A stretch of DNA of 64,000 bases, taken from positions 1 to 64,000 of the forward strand of contig JAIWND010000034.1 in assembly GCA_025330725.1 (NCBI GenBank), given 5' to 3'. Numbering within the stretch: the first letter of the stretch is position 1; every line of letters begins with the position of its first letter. The DNA is from Chlamydoabsidia padenii. Lineage: Eukaryota > Mucoromycota > Mucoromycetes > Mucorales > Cunninghamellaceae. The notes under the pieces were generated by a model that saw nothing but the letters and a program-made list of their open reading frames with translations, had not been told where the DNA came from and did no database searches. Both the position numbers and the translations under genes were made by a program. Below, piece after piece: positions 37,869-47,666 of this stretch.

Positions 37869-38963
37869 TAGTTTACCATCCAATCCATTTTCCAATAACT
37901 GTTACCTGTGTTCTATGATCAAATTGGTCTTTATGTATTTGTTCAAATGTCTTCACCAATGATTTCAATCGCTGTAATCTTGCCCGTTCCACGTTTTCGT
38001 AAAGCTAATGGTGTAAAGACTTATTAGTAACTTTTTCTTTTTCCTAGTTTCATAATGGAGAGTTGATTACCTGTAGAAGGGCGGGGCCCTCTTTAGTCCA
38101 TTGCGATAATATCTTGTCCGACTGTACTTTTGGCGTGGATTTAAATAATGACGATTTTCCCGACTTTTTGGTCTACAAATTACAAAGTGAGTAAATAATG
38201 ACAGATGCTATTACAACTATTGTTACCTTGAATCCAGCTTCATAAGACTTGGAGAGTTGATGAAAAGTAGGTTCCAGCTGTTGATAAATAAGATCTTTTC
38301 TTTTAAGTTATGCAGTTGAAACCATGATGATCCTTTTTTTTTTTTTTTTGGTCTTACCGACTTGATTTTTTCGACGTCAGTAGAAGCAGGTGTTTTCAAT
38401 ACTTTTTCAATTTCATCCATTATCCTGTATGCCAAGACACCGTGTACATTAGATATTTCCGTCAATTCGTTCACCAGTAGCTCCCAAATAGGAGCTAAAC
38501 CACTATGAAGGGGGGGGAAGAGTAGTTAGTTAGCATAATCACTTTAAGAATGGTCACTGTTATTTTCCTTACCCTAAAGTCGTGCTATCCATAACATATA
38601 ACCTTTTGGAAGCCTTCACCAGACTTTTGGCATACTGGTCTTCAATATGCGCTCTTGGATAGTAAACCAATTACATAGAAGGTCAAGTTAGTAATACGGT
38701 CAGCCACTAGATTCCTTCTTTTGCAAGTATTATAATTACCTTTCTTTAAAGTATTGAGCTAGTTCTTCGTCAAGTACAAGTCCTTGTCGTTGTTTTTCTT
38801 GGGCAGTGTGTAAACCATCTTTAGGGTGTGCAGTCTATAATAAAAGTAAAGGTAGAAATAAATAAAACATAATTTACAATAACCAAGTGAGTTTCCATTC
38901 CTGGTGCATACTATTGCTTACCAGAAATACATCTTTATAGCATTCGTATGAGTTTTGGGACAT
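35563..38963 (-). CDS. SYP1: Syp1/FCHO-type endocytic adaptor (F-BAR + muniscin mu-HD)
   Basis: Predicted early endocytic adaptor that binds curved membrane and cargo. Fourteen exons (38963-38922, 38834-38740, 38653-38573, 38502-38358, 38277-38227, 38172-38071, 38004-37906, 37782-37575, 37514-37454, 37383-37146, 37080-36965, 36880-36763, 36702-36662, 36592-35563) sum to 2427 nt, 808 aa. Residues 1-270 are an F-BAR (GLVLDEELAQYFKERAHIED, QYAKSLVKASKRLY, then LAPIWELLVNEL). The middle is a Ser/Pro/Thr-rich disordered linker. The last ~300 residues look like a mu-homology domain (SIVETVNVSQHGITNAEITG and later strands, ending TKSGTILLG). The intron 37783-37905 includes a 62-nt homopolymer (A on plus, T on minus) just before its acceptor. 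The N-terminal half is firm; the mu-HD assignment rests on position and overall pattern. Confidence 0.82.
37802..37863 (-). repeat. 62-nt poly-A/poly-T tract in a SYP1 intron
   Basis: Longest homopolymer in the window. Read on the gene's strand it is poly-T, ending about 18 nt before the acceptor. A tract this long is prone to length change and to assembly error. Confidence 0.9.
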
Positions 38964-39500
38964 GACGGTCAATGATATCCAACATAAGACAGTAATAAAT
39001 AAAGTGTGGAAGAAAGAAAAGAAGAGGAGAAAACAAAAAAAGCGGGATTGAATACTTTTACTTCAAACAGGGAAATTATTTACGGTCACACAAGGAAGGA
39101 CAGACCAAAGTAAAACTCGACGAGTTTTGTTGAAATAGTATTATCTAGTCATTGATCATTGTTTTTTTAGTCTTCTACGCTATTCTGAGTAGTACCACTT
39201 GTTGCTCTTTCTTGATGTTACTAGAGCACTCTGGTAGACATGACCCAGCGCATAAATAATAGTTTTAATCGGCGATTGAAATGTGATAAAGAAACACCTC
39301 GTATCATGACAGAAGGAAGGATGAAGAAGCTTCTTCGAGGTCATAGGACATTCCTTCAAATGGTTATGGTTTTAGAATCATGCAGGCTAGAACCTTCGAC
39401 CATCATCTACTTATTCCCACCACCAGAAGATATAAAAGAAATGAAAATGGAGCAAAAAGAAGACAAGATTCATACTTTCTTTTGTACTTTCAACTAAAAC
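38964..39500. promoter_or_regulatory. Divergent promoter region of SYP1 and HSP20
   Basis: The SYP1 side has GCGGGATTGAA at 39041-39051, about 80 bp upstream of its ATG. The HSP20 side carries a heat-shock-type element and a TATA box (listed separately). An in-frame stretch at 39240-39497 overlaps this promoter and has no coding character. Confidence 0.5.
39375..39437 (+). promoter_or_regulatory. HSP20 promoter: HSE-like sites and TATA box
   Basis: GAACCTTC at 39390-39397 is an inverted GAA-nn-TTC pair, the core of a heat-shock element. A further GAA lies at 39375-39377 and a GAAGCTTC-type pair near 39326-39333. A TATA box (TATAAAA, 39431-39437) follows, about 64 bp before the HSP20 ATG. Together this suggests Hsf1 control, inferred from position. 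Confidence 0.55.
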
Positions 39501-40031
39501 ATGTCGTTCTCTCAACCTCTCTTGAGTCAAGTTTTCCGTGATATGCACCGGGCGGTGTCATTATTGGATCAACCTTTGGCCAATCTGTCAAGCCGTACTG
39601 TCTTCAATCATCCTCCTACTGACATCACTGAAACAGAAACAGGGTACCAACTCCAGGCGGAAGTCCCTGGTTATCAAAAGCAAGATATCGAAATCAACTT
39701 GTCGGATGATCATCATACTTTGGTCATTGGTGGCAAACAACAATCAACAACTGTGAATCAGTCACCCAACATTAATGAGGGTGATTCTAATGCTGAAGCC
39801 AAGTTACAAGATCAAGCACCTTCCACTGATGTTGTGGCCAATGTTGATGCCTCCGTCGCGCCTTATTGGCACAGATCCGAAAGATTCACTGGGTCCTCCT
39901 TCACCAGAGCCTTTAGTTTTCCTCATGCCCTCAATGTTGATGCCATCAAAGCAAGTTATGAGAATGGTATTCTTACCATTCATGTTCCCAAAGCGGAAAA
40001 GTCAACTCCTCTCCGCATTCCCATTGAATAA
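39501..40031 (+). CDS. Small heat shock protein, HSP20/alpha-crystallin family
   Basis: ATP-independent holdase chaperone, cytosolic (no targeting signal). Single exon, 176 aa. The alpha-crystallin domain starts at about residue 38 (HPPTDITETETGYQLQAEVP), continues through QKQDIEINLSDDHHTLVIGG, and ends with SFTRAFSFPHALNVDAIKAS and YENGILTIHVPK, the consensus closing motif. A C-terminal IXI-type tail (LRIPIE) is present. A Ser/Asn/Asp-rich loop (about residues 75-112) is inserted in the domain, as in many fungal Hsp30/Hsp20 proteins. The absence of introns is typical of heat-shock genes. Confidence 0.95.
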   Translation: MSFSQPLLSQVFRDMHRAVSLLDQPLANLSSRTVFNHPPTDITETETGYQLQAEVPGYQKQDIEINLSDDHHTLVIGGKQQSTTVNQSPNINEGDSNAEAKLQDQAPSTDVVANVDASVAPYWHRSERFTGSSFTRAFSFPHALNVDAIKASYENGILTIHVPKAEKSTPLRIPIE

Positions 40032-40126
40032 GGTTATCCATTGATTAGTTTATGAATTTCAGTCCCCGGTGTTTAAAAACAATAAAACCTCTCTCCTTTT
40101 TTTTTGTGTTTGTCTCTCTCTCTTCT

Positions 40127-40128
<2 letters not shown>

Positions 40129-40169
<41 letters not shown>
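40129..40169 (+). repeat. 41-nt poly-T tract before the F-box gene
   Basis: Pure T run preceded by TCTCTCTCTTCTTC, ending 27 bp before the ATG at 40197. Confidence 0.9.
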
Positions 40170-40170
<1 letters not shown>

Positions 40171-40196
40171 TTTTGTTTTGTACTTGTATATATTAA

Positions 40197-41483
40197 ATGA
40201 TTCATCTTGATCATCTTCCGGTGGAACTACTCTCTTTAATAGTAGACAACATTAACCATAATGGACTATTCAACTGTGCCTTGATCAACAAACGATTCTA
40301 TGCGGCAACCATACCAATACTCTGGCGGGCACCCAAAGCTGATGACGGCCTATCAATTGATCGTCTGACACGTAGCCTGGCTTTTTCTTCGTCATCCATG
40401 CTATCACGACGACACCATCCTATTGCACTTGGCCATCACATCCGACAACTCGATATCACAGCCCGAGATGATGAAGCTATAGACGATGCAGCACTTGTCT
40501 CATTAATCGACCACGCTCATTATTTGGAAGACTTGACTATTCACCCCGCACATCGTATCACCGACAAAAGTATCCAACATCTTTCACGCCATTGTCCTCA
40601 GCTCCGGAAACTACACTTGTATAATGCGACCATCACTCATCGTTCGGTACATTACCTTGGCCAGCGGTGTCGACGACTACGTGAACTTGATTTAAAAGCC
40701 TGTCACCACCTCTTACCAATAACTCTCCTGCCTTTTGCTGAGGTTGCTTTGGAACATTTGGATCTTAGTGAATGTCGATGGTTAACAGTGGAAGATACAG
40801 CGTTGGATCTGGCAGCTCTGGGGCAATTAAAACATTTGGAACTAGTTTGTACACGAACGATCAACGCCAAATTTATCGAACATCTTTTGCCTCTCACTAC
40901 AACCACACCACCACCACTTTCTCTATTGACTTACTTTGCCATCACGGGGTCACCTGATATCTCCGATCAAGTCCTGGTGCCTTTTATCGCAACTCATCCA
41001 CGACTGGAAAGCTTGCATCTGTTGAAATGTAGCATCACCGATCTCACCTTGAATGCTATATCCATCAATCTGCCTACAACTCTACACGTCCTTGGTCTAT
41101 TCTCTTGTGAACTTATTACTGCACCAGCTGTACGACGATTGATTCGGGCGTGTCCTTGGCTGGTCATGATTGGGCTCGAACAGTGTCTGCTTCCCTTGGA
41201 GGCTTTCCCAGAACTAGAACGAAGGCAGGGTGAACGTTATGTTCAAATCTTGGGATATGATGATATTATGGCTATTCGGCGGCATTCTGAAACAACACAT
41301 GATGACGGCAATTATATCAACAGTAGTGACAACAACAACAGTAGTGGTGATCATTTGGATGATACGGACGGACATAGTGATGCATCGGTTACGGTGGTGG
41401 AACAGGAAATCATTCATGATGGAATGGAAGAAGTCCGTGAACTGGTATTATCTTTGTCTGATAATGGACATTACTTCATTTAG
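40197..41483 (+). CDS. F-box protein with leucine-rich repeats
   Basis: Predicted substrate receptor of an SCF ubiquitin ligase. Intronless, 428 aa. The N-terminal F-box spans about residues 1-42 (LDHLPVELLSLIVDNI, then CALINKRFYAATIPILW). It is followed by LRRs of the cysteine-containing AMN1/Grr1 type, for example ITDKSIQHLSRHCPQLRKLH and RRLRELDLKACHH, then LEHLDLSECRWLT. The C-terminal ~70 residues are an acidic Asn/Ser/Asp-rich tail. Substrate unknown. Confidence 0.9.
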   Translation: MIHLDHLPVELLSLIVDNINHNGLFNCALINKRFYAATIPILWRAPKADDGLSIDRLTRSLAFSSSSMLSRRHHPIALGHHIRQLDITARDDEAIDDAALVSLIDHAHYLEDLTIHPAHRITDKSIQHLSRHCPQLRKLHLYNATITHRSVHYLGQRCRRLRELDLKACHHLLPITLLPFAEVALEHLDLSECRWLTVEDTALDLAALGQLKHLELVCTRTINAKFIEHLLPLTTTTPPPLSLLTYFAITGSPDISDQVLVPFIATHPRLESLHLLKCSITDLTLNAISINLPTTLHVLGLFSCELITAPAVRRLIRACPWLVMIGLEQCLLPLEAFPELERRQGERYVQILGYDDIMAIRRHSETTHDDGNYINSSDNNNSSGDHLDDTDGHSDASVTVVEQEIIHDGMEEVRELVLSLSDNGHYFI

Positions 41484-43413
41484 TGTACATAGTATAGTTT
41501 TACATATATATATATATATATATATTGGCGTTGATTTATAAAAATAAACGATTAGGCCACCTCTTCTCTGCGATGTACTTGGCTGGGTTATCTATCATAT
41601 TTGAAAGCTATGATTCTGGTAATGATGACAGGTGGGTAGGGTAATACATTGGTTGCATGTAGTGAAAAATAGGTTTTAACGCTGTAGGGATCGGTATATA
41701 TGATGAACACGTATTAACACAGGGAAAAAAACCCTCCAAATAAGGACATCGGGATTTGAAAATGGAATCTGCATTGTTAATGTTTAAATTCCCGGTATGT
41801 CTCCTCTTGGCAGAGTATACAGGTGTTACCATTGTGTCTTATTTTCTATAGCCTTCTATTTTATATACAATTACTTTACAAGTGTAACTTTTGTCTTTGT
41901 GATCTTACTTTGGTACAAGATCTACTTTTATTTTATTTTTAAGCCCCGACATCCAAATTGGGATCTCTTTGTACTTTTATTGTTTTTAACAAGAACTATC
42001 AAAAGATTGAATCTAAACCAAAAAGATTCTGGCACTCACTACTTTAATACATTGTGGCGCCTTTCGATTTTGAAGCCCCATTGGATCTTGATGCTTTATT
42101 TGATTTGAATATCACTGATCCTATTCACTTCTCTCTTTTTATTCTATCAAAAGATATTATTCATTATTTTATCAAAAGATACTATATATCTTTTATATCA
42201 AAAGACCCTATTCATTTTTTTTTATCAAAAGGGTATAAATACTCTTTCATTTTTTATAAAAAAACGATTTTTTAGTTTTATCAAGTTTCTTAATAAATAA
42301 AAAATTCAATACAAAACCAAAAAGGTCTTTTCTACAAGTTACTTTACAAGTGTAACTTCTGCCTTTACTGCTCTTTCTTTGGATCAAGAGCCAATTTTTA
42401 TTATATTTTTAAATCCCGACTTGCCTCGATCGATCCATCTTGAATTACCAAGTACATTCAAGTACATCTCAAAGGTTGAATCTTACTAGAAAGATTCTGG
42501 TGCTCACTGCATATCATATAAACAAAGCATACTTTTACAAACCCAAGTTACATACACTTCACTAAGTATAGCTGCAACAACATACAAAACAAACTTTTTG
42601 AACCCAAGATACTCTAACATCTACCAGATTTAGCCGTATCATTGAAGATGTTGAGACAAGACCTCAGCAAATTTTGGACTCCGCTATGGATCAGTTTCTC
42701 AATGCCATCTTTGGGATTAGTTCGACCTTGGGTTGGGCATTGGAATAGTCTTAATTGTTATATTTTCTCGCTCCCCTTACAAGTGTCTCCCCCTTACACG
42801 CTACACATATGCACCATATTCTTGCCCCTTACACTTGTCATCACGTTACTGCCTTCAAACTAGTATAAATACCCCACTTTTCTTTTCCACAATTTTATTT
42901 TTTTCTTTAGTTTATAAGTATAAGATATATTATTTACTCAACCCTTTTATATAAAATTCAGTACAAAGGACTTTGATCCACCAAAACTACTGTCTTATTT
43001 TACTTTGTTTCTATCATCTATATAGAAACTTGATTTGTTTTTGACTCTATCATTGATATAGAAGTCCTTTATTTTATTACTTCAGACTATAAGTCTTGAC
43101 TTTATTTTATTTTATTATTTTACTTCAAAGGTTGAATATTAACCACAAATATTCTGGTGCTCACTACTTTTAAACTCAAACGATCTACTTGAATCAATCC
43201 ATCTCTACAAGAGAGAAAAAAGAAAATCAATTTAACCTCCGAACCAAGCACACTTTGACTGGTTCCTGAATTTCCTATTTTGACTCTATAAACGCAAATT
43301 TACATTATCTAAAGATAATAACATATCTACAACACTCATATAAAAACACAAAAACCTCAAAAACACACCCACGTTACCTAAATCCTTACACATTTAGCCG
43401 TAACAAAGACAAC
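41484..43413. repeat. Decayed LTR-retroelement modules
   Basis: AT-rich stretch with no intact gene. Three diverged copies of one module can be read. TTACTTTACAAGTGTAACTT occurs at about 41870 and 42341. A following segment ends in a PBS-like TGGCACTCAC (42030-42039) or TGGTGCTCAC (42498-42507 and 43155-43164), each just after GATTC or TATTC. TATA boxes lie at 42234-42239 and 42864-42869. After the second PBS-like site, about 42620-42745 reads as a gag-like fragment (RIIEDVETRPQQILDSAMDQ, then FLNAIFG). TTTAGCCGTA recurs at about 42630 and 43394. A tandem TTATCAAAAGA-like run lies at about 42144-42232. Motif copies lie at 41748-41761, 41781-41795 and 42406-42420. I read this as remnants of an LTR retrotransposon. 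Confidence 0.55.
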
Positions 43414-43671
43414 TGTCGTTTGAACTATAAGACGAGTATTCCTTTTTTATATCAGGTGAAGAATAATGTTTTTATTAAAAGTGAAGTCTACATATATATA
43501 TACTATTCTATTATCGGAGTCTATGGCTGAATTGGTTATATCGAAGCATCTAGATGTTAAAAGATTTATCGAGAGAGAAAGAAGAGAAAGAAGAGAAAGG
43601 AGAAAGAGACAAAAAGAAATTTCCAGATTGATATCTAATTTTCCAGAGAAAATCACTTTTTATCTCCGACA
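43414..43671 (-). repeat. LTR copy (3' LTR on the minus strand)
   Basis: 258 bp, TGTCG...CGACA. It contains a purine-rich GAGAGAAAGAAGAGAAAG run and a TATATATATA block. It appears identical to the copy at 44915-45172. Confidence 0.88.
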
Positions 43672-44905
43672 TCATTCCCCACGGGGAGAAGAATCGACCA
43701 CGATTCCAAGTAAGGTCCAAAAGAAAAAGGTCGAATTACCAGGGCAACACCGAGGGGAAGGGGAAAAAAAAAAAATCAGGCACCACCGAGATCCATACCA
43801 TAACGTCAATTACATCCATAAAGCAGTATCCGCTGTTGTCCATATTCATGCTGTTGTTCCTGTTATCGCTAAACACTGCTGATTCACCTTTCCCATTGCT
43901 TGTTATTGTTCATTTTGCTGTATGTCGTACCGTAAAAAAAAGAGAGAAAGAGTCCACCGTTCATCATAATTGTCTTCACACTTGAAACCGTCCATGCCGC
44001 CGGCGTGATCCAACTGAACGATCTAAATCCAATAATCCAAATAATAATCCAAAGTAATCGAGTAATCCATGTAAGGTGTCCAAATAAACCACATAAGTAA
44101 ACCAAATAATCCGAGTACGTAATCCGAGAAAGTAAACCAAGTAAACCAAGTAAGTAATCCGAGTCAATAATCCAAATAATCCAAAGTAAATAAACCAGAC
44201 AATACGAGCAATCCCAATAATACTAACAAAGCAGGTTTCATAACCGTCGTAAGATTCATTAGCCGATAACCAGGCAGTAAGTGTGATCCTAATCAATGAT
44301 CCATAAATCAATGTTCCATCATCCAATAAGCAAGAATAGTTCGTTGATCCAATAGTAGTCGCCAATAATAATAAAGATCTTCTAATCGAACACAACAGAA
44401 TTATACATGTCAAGGTCCAAGGTTCAGCCATTCATTCAAAGCAACCGTGTGAGTCCAGTCATCCAATGAGCAATACCAACATTAAAGAACCATAGTTGGG
44501 AGGAAGGTACTAGTATCATCATAATAAATGTGAGCCAATCATGCACATCGAACGAGCCAGTAAGAACCAATACTAAGAGAGCCGAATAGTAAAGGAACTG
44601 AAGAGAGTGAGCGAGCCAACCAGATAATATACTTAAGCACAGTGCTAGCCATAGGAGTCCATCATATACTAATTCAAGAGTCACCGAACCAATAGTATGT
44701 ATGTAAGCTACGCATCCATATCACCAACAGCAAGCCATGTATGTCTTGCTGATTAGACGTCCAAGATTCACCGCATTGTTCCAACCATGTACTTGCCCCT
44801 CCTTAAGAATTGTTGTCCCCAACAATTCCCAAAGATTCACCAACGCAAGCCAGGAGCAAAGTATCGCCGTACCAAAAGGAAAGCCAGAGGATCGAAACGT
44901 AAACA

Positions 44906-44913
44906 AGCTACCA
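44906..44913 (-). other. Primer-binding site of the LTR element
   Basis: Minus-strand TGGTAGCT, one base inside the LTR, is complementary to a tRNA ending AGCTACCA. The plus-strand text just beyond (GAGGATCGAAACGT at 44887-44900) also resembles an initiator-tRNA T-arm. Confidence 0.6.
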
Positions 44914-44914
44914 G

Positions 44915-45172
44915 TGTCGTTTGAACTATAAGACGAGTATTCCTTTTTTATATCAGGTGAAGAATAATGTTTTTATTAAAAGTGAAGTCTACATATATAT
45001 ATACTATTCTATTATCGGAGTCTATGGCTGAATTGGTTATATCGAAGCATCTAGATGTTAAAAGATTTATCGAGAGAGAAAGAAGAGAAAGAAGAGAAAG
45101 GAGAAAGAGACAAAAAGAAATTTCCAGATTGATATCTAATTTTCCAGAGAAAATCACTTTTTATCTCCGACA
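44915..45172 (-). repeat. LTR copy (5' LTR on the minus strand)
   Basis: Second 258-bp copy, followed by the target duplication CAAC (45173-45176). The apparent lack of differences between LTRs implies a recent insertion. Confidence 0.88.
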
Positions 45173-45220
45173 CAACATAAAAAGCAATTAAAACGGCGTT
45201 TAAATTAGGGTCAGTAAAGT

Positions 45221-45226
45221 AAAAAA
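45221..45226 (-). terminator. Pol III terminator of tRNA-Leu
   Basis: Run of six T on the minus strand, starting one base after the discriminator base. Confidence 0.8.
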
Positions 45227-45227
45227 G

Positions 45228-45310
45228 TGATGAGAGTGGGATTTGAACCCACGCCTCCGAAGAGATCACGGCCTTAACGTGACGCCTTAGACCAACTCGG
45301 CCATCTCACC
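45228..45310 (-). tRNA. tRNA-Leu (anticodon AAG)
   Basis: 83-nt minus-strand gene. The acceptor stem GGTGAGA pairs with TCTCATC (one G-U). The A box is TGGCCGAGTTGG. The anticodon stem TCACG/CGTGA encloses loop TTAAGGC, giving anticodon AAG. A variable arm (TCTCTTCGGAG) fits a class II tRNA. The B box is GGTTCAAATCC, and discriminator A73 fits leucine. No intron. A T6 run on the minus strand (45226-45221) is the pol III terminator. The LTR element ends 55 bp beyond its 3' end. Confidence 0.95.
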
Positions 45311-45491
45311 ATAACTGAGAAAAAAACTGTTTGGTATTATATAAAGCACCTTTTTAAAAAAATCACGTGACATAATATTTGCGCATTTTGATTGGGTGTT
45401 TATGCTGTGGCGGATATTAAATATAAATTTAGCTGATACTTTTTTCAACTTCACCTTTCTTTTTTTCCTTTTAATCATTTAAACAACCAAT

Positions 45492-45967
45492 ATGATAAAT
45501 CACGTCTTCCTTATTGTACGTTAACAAAAACATATAAAAGTCAAAGACAATCAGACTGCGAATGTTTTTACTAACTTTTTTTTTTTTTTTTTGTACACTA
45601 ACACCTCCTACCAATAATCGTATCCAACAATCCTTTAGCATGGGTTTATTGAAGGTATATTTGCTTTGGCTTTGATCTTCTTTCCTCAATATATCACATT
45701 CCTCTCCTTTGCCGATAACTATGCCACATTTGTAGCTCGGTCTTATGGTGCTGCGTTACTCGGCTCAGCTGTTACTGCCTTATTTTGCTACAGCCTCCCC
45801 AATATGCTGCCTTGTAAACGTGGTGCAGGTAAATATAATCAAGATAAAAAGAAGGTGGGGGTTTGGGGTTAATTTGTAATTCACATGTATGTGTCTCGTA
45901 AGAGGAGAATGGGTCAACTCGCATTTCTCCTCATTCGGGAATCCAATTGTTGGGGTTGGTCTTTACT

Positions 45968-46004
<37 letters not shown>

Positions 46005-46236
46005 TATCATATCAGCCATTGGATTCATGGTCTATCATGGATTATTTGCCTTGTTTTGCTTCCAATCACGCATGGAGGGACCTTTGAAAACAGAAACAGC
46101 TTGGGTGATTACAGGTGCTCACGTTTTTATCTTTTTCTGCTTTTATATTTGGTTCAAGATCACCGGTGACCAAGTCTCACAATTTGTCAAACAGTCAAAA
46201 CAACAACAACGGGGACCTTCTTCAAAAGCCAATTAG
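45492..46236 (+). CDS. Small four-TM membrane protein, unknown
   Basis: Three exons (45492-45515, 45639-45828, 46016-46236) give 144 aa. The first exon codes only eight residues (MINHVFLI) before a GTACGT donor. Four hydrophobic segments are visible: GFIEGIFALALIFFPQYI; YGAALLGSAVTALFCY; GFMVYHGLFALFCF; and TGAHVFIFFCFYIWF. The C-terminus is a short Gln/Lys-rich polar tail. Intron 2 carries a 33-T run (45971-46003). An ATG at 45640 would give a different frame that stops early, so I prefer the upstream exon. I do not recognise the family. Confidence 0.7.
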
Positions 46237-46490
46237 AATAGATATAATATAATTAGATTGGACTAGGTGTTTTTTTTTTTTACTACTTGATAGAAGAATA
46301 GATAGATGATTGTATTTATTGGTTTATATAGACATGTTAATACAGGGCCACTTTTTTAATAAAAGAAGGGTCGATAGGATATTGTTTCAAATCCCGACCA
46401 ACCAACAACATTTGCATGAATAACATGATATTCTAATCTAATATAAACGGGAGGTGATGGTGAAGTATATTACATGGTAGATAAAAATCA

Positions 46491-47468
46491 TTATTGTTTG
46501 GTGTATTGATATATGGGTAAACTAATAGAGTCTGAGGTTTTGATGAAGAGTGATCGAAGGTTGTCCACGCCACCCGGTAGGTTTGCAATAATAGTGTCGA
46601 TGGCATTAATGATGTTTTCGTATGCTTGTTTGGGAGTTTGTCCAGCAATGGCAATCTTGATCGAGCTATATACATTATAGATAGTATTAGTACTGTGATC
46701 AGTGATTTAGGTCCAAGTTTTACTTACTGGCAGTCCCCTTTCCGGAAGTTCATATATGTAGAATGGATGGAGTGAATGACTTGTTTTTGAATATCAGTTT
46801 CCTTCATGTTGATCAGCAACGGTGTCCTGTGATAAAGAGGGAGGGGAGAAGAGTTAAAAGAGTGATTTAATCATCATGCTTATGTCAAGTATAAACTACT
46901 TACGTTCGTTTATAAAAGTCTTTTCCCAGTGTTTGGCGTAAAACTTTGACTAGTCGTTGATCTGCCATAAAGACATCATATTGGTCGAGTAATTGCTGTT
47001 GGGCTTCCTTGGACCCATGTTGTTTCCTGAATTTCGAGATACCAATAACTTTGTGTATACCCTTCACCTTTTGAGATGTCAATAAATCTTTAGTAGCTTG
47101 TTGAGAGTCTTTTGAGAATAAGCAGCGTCGAGTCCCAGCTGTTTGTGTAGGGTGTATTAAAGGTCTATAAAAATAAAAAGACAAAAAAGTGTTAGGTATT
47201 ATGAATCAATAAGGACAATACACTTACATCATGGCCACCTTTTCCCTAGGTGTAATAATCAGATTCAAGGAGGATATTGTCAACCAAACGATTTGTTCGT
47301 CACTGATAGCCTTCTTCTTTATATAGCCGTATAACGTTTTGACAGATTGACGTGCCTATAACAAGAAGACAAAGAGTGAATGGGTTGATAAAGAAGTGAC
47401 ATAAATAAACCAATGCTATATATAGAGCTTACCAAGTTTTCGTCAATATCTAGACAACAGCTAACCAT
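46491..47468 (-). CDS. Ribosomal L1-domain protein, RSL1D1/Utp30-like
   Basis: Predicted nucleolar ribosome-biogenesis factor of the RSL1D1/Cic1/Utp30 family. Five exons (47468-47433, 47355-47228, 47164-46904, 46826-46728, 46665-46491) sum to 699 nt, 232 aa. The hallmark central segment reads QQQLLDQYDVFMADQRLVKV, then LRQTLGKDFYKR, as in L1 domains of this family. The flanking parts also fit: KAISDEQIVWLTISSLNLII, FRKGDCHSIKIAIAGQTPKQ. Yeast Utp30 is of similar size. No lysine-rich tail of the kind found in human RSL1D1. Confidence 0.85.
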
Positions 47469-47666
47469 TATGATAGAATATATGAGATGGGGACAAGAGA
47501 AAGAAGTAGATCGCTTTTTTTTTTTTTTTTGTGAGAAAAAAAAAGTGGCTGAGTTGAAGCTCTTTTTTTTTTTTTTTTTCAGTTGAAATGTTTTTTGAGG
47601 GGCGGGAATCCAATATCCCTCTTCTCTTCTTCCTTCTCATAACAACTTTGGATATACGCATTCACG
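47469..47666. promoter_or_regulatory. Divergent promoter of the L1-domain gene and RPB8
   Basis: 198 bp shared by divergent starts. It holds two T runs (47517-47530 and 47562-47579) and GGCGGGAATCC (47601-47611), a motif variant about 60 bp upstream of RPB8. Shared control of two nucleolar/transcription genes is possible. Confidence 0.4.

Larger units (their letters stand above)
43414..45172 (-). mobile_element. Small non-autonomous LTR element (TRIM-like)
   Basis: Two 258-bp direct repeats (43414-43671 and 44915-45172), which look identical base for base, flank a 1.24-kb core. Each LTR begins TGTCG and ends CGACA, so it has TG...CA ends. The host base run CAAC occurs directly before (43410-43413) and after (45173-45176) the element, a 4-bp target duplication. 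Read on the minus strand, TGGTAGCT follows the first LTR after one base (44913-44906) and is complementary to AGCTACCA, the usual fungal initiator-tRNA-Met 3' end. A purine-rich GTGGGGAATGA precedes the other LTR (43682-43672). No gag, protease, RT or integrase is encoded. Small size and lack of pol fit a terminal-repeat retrotransposon in miniature. Confidence 0.85.

Noticed and set aside
39240..39497. 85-codon frame just upstream of HSP20
   Set aside because: It overlaps the HSE-like sites and TATA box and has no coding character.
42144..42232. TTATCAAAAGA-like tandem units considered as a CRISPR-type array
   Set aside because: Units are short, irregular and without unique spacers, and the genome is fungal.
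43466..43882. 138-codon frame starting in the LTR (RERRERRERRK-rich)
   Set aside because: It comes from a purine-rich LTR tract and is copied in both LTRs; no gag or nucleocapsid features.
43976..44684. Minus-strand hydrophobic frames inside the LTR element
   Set aside because: Low-complexity Leu/Tyr/Ile-rich translations of AATCC-type repeats; no retroelement domain.
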